Assembly (NCBI GenBank): GCA_014773175.1
Contig: VXCM01000047.1
Coordinates: forward strand, 248,001-312,000
Direction: 5' to 3'
DNA: 64,000 nucleotides
Source of the DNA: Lucifuga dentata
Taxonomy: Eukaryota > Chordata > Actinopteri > Ophidiiformes > Bythitidae
The notes under the pieces are model-generated. The model was not told the DNA's origin and made no database searches. It saw nothing but the letters and a program-made list of their open reading frames with translations. Of the stretch, positions 59,031 to 64,000 are shown piece by piece. A program made the position numbers and the translations under genes. Position 1 is the stretch's first letter, and each line of letters opens with the position of its first letter.

Positions 59031-59485
59031 CACAATTAGTGATTTAGACACTAAATGACGCCACTCTGGAGCTGTAAATTATTGTCTGTGGTGTTGTATT
59101 GGTCTGCGGTGTGTGTGTGTGTGTGTATGGAGCTGAGGTCAGTGGACAGTGCATAAGCATCTGGAAGTTTTATGGTGCAAGAAAGAGAGGCGCTTTAATC
59201 ATTCTTGCTTTATAAGTTAAACGAACAGCACAGATGACTGTTGTAGTGCTTGAAAGGGAGACGCAGGCCAAAGAGGGCAGACCTCAAGGGGTGGTGCTTC
59301 ATATTTCTCTCCGAGAGGATTATGAGGATTTTGTTGACAGACACCTCTGCAAACCAAAAAAGGGGCTATAGTGAATCAAATATAGTGGTGACAAAAGGAT
59401 GTTTTCTGTCTGACGTGTTACTTTTTGTTATGTTGTAATTGCCTAAGAATAAAATGAGGGCAGAACGCATTAAAACTACATTCAC
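59031..59485. other. Non-coding stretch with GT run
   Basis: GT microsatellite at 59109-59127. Nothing else is recognised. Confidence 0.55.
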
Positions 59486-59618
59486 AGCTGTTTATATCCA
59501 GATGTCTGCCTTAACAGGGTTTTTTTTTGTTTTGTTTTGTTTTTTTTTTTGNAGCTGTTTATATCCAGATGTCTGCCTTAACAGGGTTTTTTTTTGTTTT
59601 GTTTTGTTTTTTTTTTTG
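59486..59618 (+). repeat. Exact 66-bp direct duplication around single N (assembly join)
   Basis: Bases 59486-59551 recur at 59553-59618 with N at 59552, ending in the same TTTTG-rich run. Confidence 0.92.
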
Positions 59619-61175
59619 TTTTTTTTCCCTGCACATGCGCAATTTGTTTGTATTTGGAAAAGCTGTACAAGTCAATGTGATCATTATGCTTTGGCAGTGG
59701 GTGCATATGATGAGCCACCAGTGAAAACAGAAATGGAGTGAAGCTCTCGCCGCCGCTGCCCCCGTCATCTTTGACAAATGGAGCAGCGGCAGAAAGGCCT
59801 CTTTGAGTGAGTTGTAACTTTCGGCAGCCCCTCACAGGTGTGGATGATCTTTCATCCTCCCAGTCCTCCTCCTCCTCCGCCTCGGCGTCCTATCTCTGGC
59901 CTCTATCAAAAGTGAATGTGCTGCCCCAGGTTCAGATTAACTCCACTGTGACAGACCAAAGGCCTTCCCTCCTCCTTCCCCTTTCCACCTTAACTCACAC
60001 ATCTCCTACAACAGGGGAAATTAGGGCTAGTTTAGCAGATCTTACAGCACCACTAAACACCACCCCAGATCGCTCGCTGATTGCCTGGCTCAATCTATTG
60101 TGCCCCCTCCACAACTCCTCGTTGCTTATCTTTGCCTTTGGCCAAAAGCAGATTCTCTACTCTGGACCCACCCCCTCCCTTTAGTCACACACACACTCAC
60201 ACAGAGGAAATATATAGCTGACTTATTGTGACTAGCCTCTCAACAGGGTCAATAGATAATATCAGTTCAGACTGTTACCCTGTCACAATGTTTGCTCTGT
60301 GGTTTTCCAACAAAACACACTCAAAGTTAATGTTTCTTTTAATTGTAGATTAAAACGGATGCTTTGACAAACAGTACGAGCTCCTTTATAGGTTATTATT
60401 CCAGGGTTGTCCCAGGCTAGAATCAGCGGTAACAGATTTACCAATGCAGTAGTTACCTAACCATGTTACAACTCAGTGGAAATTTTGTTATATTCGTAGA
60501 ATTTTCAGAATGAAAAGTTCCATTTTAAAATTAAGTGTTGCACATTCTCTGTCATTTAAAGACTTTTGTAATTACTACTCTTGCAGCAATTATGGATGAT
60601 GAGCCTTTGTGGCAAAGTGCTTAAACGCCCGTGGTTGGGTGAGACCCGTCATTTGTCTCTCTTGTCAGTTTCCTGTTTTCCTGAGCAACTCCCCTGACCT
60701 GGCTGGCAGGCCTGAAGAGCACTTTCCCTTTTCCTCATTCTGCGTTGGGCCGGGAGGGAGGGGGAGATGGAAGGATGGGTGCGTGAGGTGGGGGTCTAAC
60801 TTAATCTGACCCATTGCTCAGGTCAGTGAGCTGCTTACCGGGTCTATCCAAACATAGGGGCTTGTTTTGGTAAAGCTGTGGAAAGAAGAAGTACCCTCTT
60901 AAATCAATGCTTTACTTAGAGCTGTGCACATGCAAGGTTGTTATGCGTGAAACCACAGGAGGCAGGGCTGGCACACAACCAGCAGCGTGCTCCTCTCCTT
61001 CTTTACTCCCTCACCATGACGGCAACGAAAAGAGAAAACAGCCAAAAACTTTTTCAACATCAAATGCTGTTTTGCTGTATTTTTAAAAGTACAGCAGTAA
61101 TCTGTGTAAGTTTCCCCACAGCTGCACGTCTCTTCTCTCATTGACCAGCACAAGATAGTTCAGTGTGTTTGTCAC
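59619..61175. other. Non-coding stretch, nothing recognised
   Basis: Opposed overlapping frames at 59559-59835 and a Ser-rich plus frame at 59807-60184 have no domain. A G-quadruplex motif is at 60747-60764. Confidence 0.55.
60747..60764 (+). other. Canonical G-quadruplex motif
   Basis: GGG-CC-GGG-A-GGG-A-GGGGG: four runs with 1-2 base loops. Confidence 0.6.
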
Positions 61176-61757
61176 AAGGATGGAATAAGTACACAAATCC
61201 TTTACTGAAGTAAAACTACTAATACCAAAATGGAAAATACTTCATTATTGAGTGTCCTGCATTCAAAATTTAAAGTAAGGTATTTATTAGCAGTAAAATG
61301 TACCCATATATCAAAAGAAAAGGTACTCCATGTGAAGAACGGTCCCTGTCAGTGTTAAATTATTGATGCATTAATATGTAAATTATTTGGCATCAATTAC
61401 AAAAAAATACAAAGTTTTTCAATGAAGCATGTGCAAAACCTCATATCTCAAATTTTGAGAAGAAAGAGTTTGGGGAAAAAAATAAGGAAAATGTTGAAAT
61501 GAGATTTTTTTTTTAATCCCACAAAATTAGAGATACCATAATTTTCTCCTAAAAATGAAGATCCAAGGTTTTTGACCTGATCTCTAAGTCTGACAATAGG
61601 AGGATTAGAGAGTAAAATCTCTGTCTACCTTTCATTTCCAACAAGGGTTTTGTGCTATTGAGCTAAAATAAGGTTGAAATACAAGGGTCTTATCTAATAA
61701 CATCAGTATTTTATGAGTACAGTACTTGAGTAAATGTACTTGTTACTTTCCACCTCT
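61176..61757 (+). mobile_element. agtacttgag-family element, copy B
   Basis: Starts aaggatggaataagtacac, runs through aaatcctttactgaagtaaaa, tgtcctgcattcaaaattt and ttagcagtaaaatgtaccc, and ends acagtacttgagtaaatgtac then gttactttccacctctag. Both ends are present and form imperfect inverted repeats (the start gatggaataagtac... against the end ...agttactttccacc). About 580 bp, no coding frame. The most complete copy here. Confidence 0.75.
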
Positions 61758-62109
61758 AGCACATGTTGATCTGCACTCAAACACAACATTTACCTTAAAG
61801 CCTGACACAGTACGCTCTCTCCCAACGACAAAAGGGAATTACACTGTAAAATACGTCCAGCTGTGTGTACTTACCTTTATTCTTTCGACATATTTTCAGA
61901 AAGTTTTCATATTTTAGAAAGTTCAGCCCTGATCTAATCATGACGCCTCACTGAGCCCAGATCGAACTTATATGTTTGTTGGAGCATACTGGGTGTCTCT
62001 CTTCAGGTATCACATGATCTAAAGAGGAATGCAGAAATTATCAAGATTTATTGTTCCTGTTTGACTGAGCGTTTGTAAAGGCAAACAGAGAAATCATTCT
62101 TTAACCTCA
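61758..62109. other. Non-coding stretch, nothing recognised
   Basis: No supported feature. Confidence 0.55.
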
Positions 62110-62610
62110 AGGAGGCATTTAAGCATCTTTGAAGTGGCTGTAAGACGTTTCGGGGCGGTAAACTGCCTTGTTACAGAGAGGAGCAGATGCATTACACGTT
62201 GCACAGGTGAGCTGAATTTTAATGAGCACCCAGCAGCATTTCTCTGCAACCTTTTACAGACAGTAAGAAAGGAATTCATGTTGTGTTGTGTCTCGTCTCC
62301 AAGTCTAAATCAAACCCCAATCGGTCATAATACCAACGACTTAATGAATCGCAGTGAACATGAACCCATTATAGGTTATATGAGGCTTTTGACTAACATG
62401 GCCACACTGGTAAAAGGCTCCTGTTGTGACTGTAAACAAAGTCTCTAATTCTCTATAATGGTTCTATGGGTCCAATGCTCTGGGAGATGCAATGGCCAGT
62501 CTCAGTAGCTTAATTATCTTTCTAATTTGTATTAGCACTGGCTATCCTCTCAGGGATAATTATGTATCTTGTGTGTGAGCGAGGCTTAATGAGGTTAACT
62601 TAAGTCTTTA
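62110..62610. promoter_or_regulatory. Candidate conserved enhancer block
   Basis: AGCTTAATTATCTTTCTAATTTGTATTAGC at about 62507-62536 and GGGATAATTATG near 62553 form the densest part. GAATTTTAATGAGC near 62215 and GCATTACACG lie further left. Repeat-free throughout. Confidence 0.3.
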
Positions 62611-63002
62611 CATGGAATAAGAGTTCAGTCACCTTATAGAAGGAAAAAAAAATCTCTGCTGATTTCTTGGCTTCAGGATGTTTTTCTCCTATGGATGACG
62701 GCCATAAATAAGAGTCTTGCGAATCCCAGTGGAGGGCAGAGGTGCAGTCTCAGTGACTGCCAGGGAACTTGTTCTCCATTGTAGCACCATTCGGTAAGAG
62801 AGATTGACACCATTTACACTTACAGCTGTTTGGTGCATCATAGGTAGATCGGATGCGTTCTTGCATTTCAGACTACCTCTAGTAAATGCATCCGTCTCTC
62901 TACCTCTCAGTCTGCATCTCTGTCATCTTCACTTCTCCCAAGGAGAACCACGTACACCAGTAACTGCTTTGTGGAAGTAATAAAACTGTAGAACATGCAT
63001 AG
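62611..63002. other. Non-coding stretch, nothing recognised
   Basis: No supported feature. Confidence 0.55.
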
Positions 63003-63112
63003 GTGGGCACTGTTACTCAAAAAAGTAACTTCGTTACCCATTAGACCATTACTCTGTCACAAAAAATAACGGAAGTTATCGTTACTCCGTTACTCCGCTA
63101 CTTTTATTAAAT
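63003..63112 (+). mobile_element. gttactc-rich transposon end fragment
   Basis: gggcactgttactcaaaaaagtaac, ttcgttaccc, atcgttactccgttactccg: short gttac/gtaac words in both orientations, as in the terminal region of a DNA element common in fish (hAT-like by recollection). The rest of the element is not identifiable. Confidence 0.45.
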
Positions 63113-63299
63113 AAAGTCAAAAAACACATATTTTTTATTATACAAAGGGACGAAAGAAAAAAAAAGAAGCCCTTAAAAAGGTTCAGAACAAAGCTTATAA
63201 ATGGAGCTTTTTGTCCCATCTGCTTACCAGGTGAGGGGAAATTTGTATCTAACAATATTTGTAGGTGCATTACTGTAAAGCAGCATCATTGATTAATCA

Positions 63300-63400
63300 G
63301 CTCTTGTTCTTCTTCATATTCTTCTTCTTCTATCTTTTCATAGCTTTTTGGCAGTTTTAGGTGCATTACCACCATGGATTGGATCCAAATTTGCATGTTG
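63300..63400 (+). repeat. Probable interspersed repeat fragment (CTT-rich then aggtgcattacc)
   Basis: ttcttcttcatattcttcttcttct followed by tttttggcagttttaggtgcattaccacc has wording I associate with a fish repeat. No second copy here. Confidence 0.35.
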
Positions 63401-63426
63401 AACCAGACACTTGATTTTCTGTCTGG

Positions 63427-63735
63427 GGTGGAACGTCGGCTTAGTGGGTAGCACTGTCACCACACCACTTTCTGTGTGTCTGTCATATTTTCTCTGCATG
63501 GTTTCCTCCTGGTGTTCCGGTTTCCTCCCAAAGACAATCAGATTATGTGAATTGGAAGCTCTAAATCGCTTGTAGGTGTGAATGCAGGTGTGAATGAGTT
63601 TGTGTGTGTTAGCCCTGTGATAAACTAGCGACCTGTCCGGTACTCTGCCTCTCGCCCAATCAATGCTGGGATAGACTCCAGTTCCCGCCCAAGACCCTGC
63701 ACAGGATAAGTGGTAAAAAGAAATGGATGGATTTC
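63427..63735 (+). mobile_element. SINE-like repeat ending in aaatggatggat
   Basis: Head ggcttagtgggtagcactgtc, then gtttcctcctggtgttccgg, ggtttcctcccaaagacaatc, tgtgaattggaagctctaaat, gtaggtgtgaatgcaggtg, ctagcgacctgtccggtactc, tgctgggatagactccag and a gataagtggtaaaaagaaatgg tail. This is a very common teleost repeat. The segment containing the box-B-like word seen in the 29855-29942 copy is deleted here. Confidence 0.8.
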
Positions 63736-64000
63736 ATATCTGGCTAACAGAAACATCTATCTAACTCAATACACACGTGAAATGATGAGCATACTACATG
63801 AATGAAGTCTTGGCTATCGGCCTTACTGGTTCTAGTTGAAGGACATTTGGTTCAAACAGCTAAGGGTTACTCCACAACAGCCAAACCATGCAATACTGAC
63901 GTGCTGCAGATAAAATCAAAGAATGTTGCTATCACATTATTGTCGCTTACTATCAATCACCGCGTTGCCTCCATTCCCCCTCCAGTGACATTTTCTAGAA
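63736..64000. other. Non-coding stretch to window end
   Basis: No supported feature. Confidence 0.55.

Overview
This 64 kb window looks like non-coding nuclear DNA from a ray-finned (teleost) fish, probably a spiny-rayed percomorph. Three things point there: dense CA/GT, GA, CTTT and TTC microsatellites; moderately AT-rich unique sequence; and fragments of interspersed repeats whose wording I know from teleost genomes. I name those families by signature, because no library search could be run. I found no protein-coding exon, tRNA, rRNA, known miRNA precursor, CRISPR array or bacterial-type gene that I could defend. The open frames present are short, and many are translations of microsatellites, homopolymers or purine tracts. 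The window is therefore either an intergenic gene desert or the inside of one or more very large introns.

Layout. Positions 1-6.8 kb are mostly featureless, with one strong ZNF143/THAP11-type site near 2.4 kb and an inverted-repeat interspersed element at 4.1-4.6 kb. From 6.8 kb onward, repeat-poor blocks with clustered homeodomain (TAAT), POU octamer, PBX/MEIS, FOX and SOX-like words alternate with repeats. These blocks are densest at about 24-51 kb (for example 24.3, 28.1, 31.1, 32.8, 34.5, 36.9, 41.1, 42.1 and 44.4 kb) and recur at 62.1-62.6 kb. They read like conserved enhancers of a developmental regulator, but no conservation data are available and the target gene lies outside the window.

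Mobile DNA is mostly short, non-autonomous DNA-transposon debris. It includes a hAT-like element at 17.6-18.1 kb, a TIR element at 42.9-43.3 kb with a relic at 24.9 kb, and four copies of a family ending in agtacttgag...tttccacc words (41.4, 45.6, 57.8 and 61.2 kb). It also includes a tRNA-headed SINE-like family (29.9 and 63.4 kb). The best-resolved event is a pogo/Tigger-like element (57972-58461) with a TA target duplication, nested inside a copy of the agtacttgag family and retaining a 14-codon transposase start.

Assembly quality. Sixteen single-base N positions occur. Six are flanked by exact direct repeats of 62-66 bp, which is the mark of contig ends joined without merging their overlap. 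These duplications are almost certainly artefacts and inflate several features. I saw nothing resembling a new multi-gene system; the points worth checking are the regulatory-block density, the nested transposon, a perfect 26-bp foldback at 23.8 kb and the artefactual joins.
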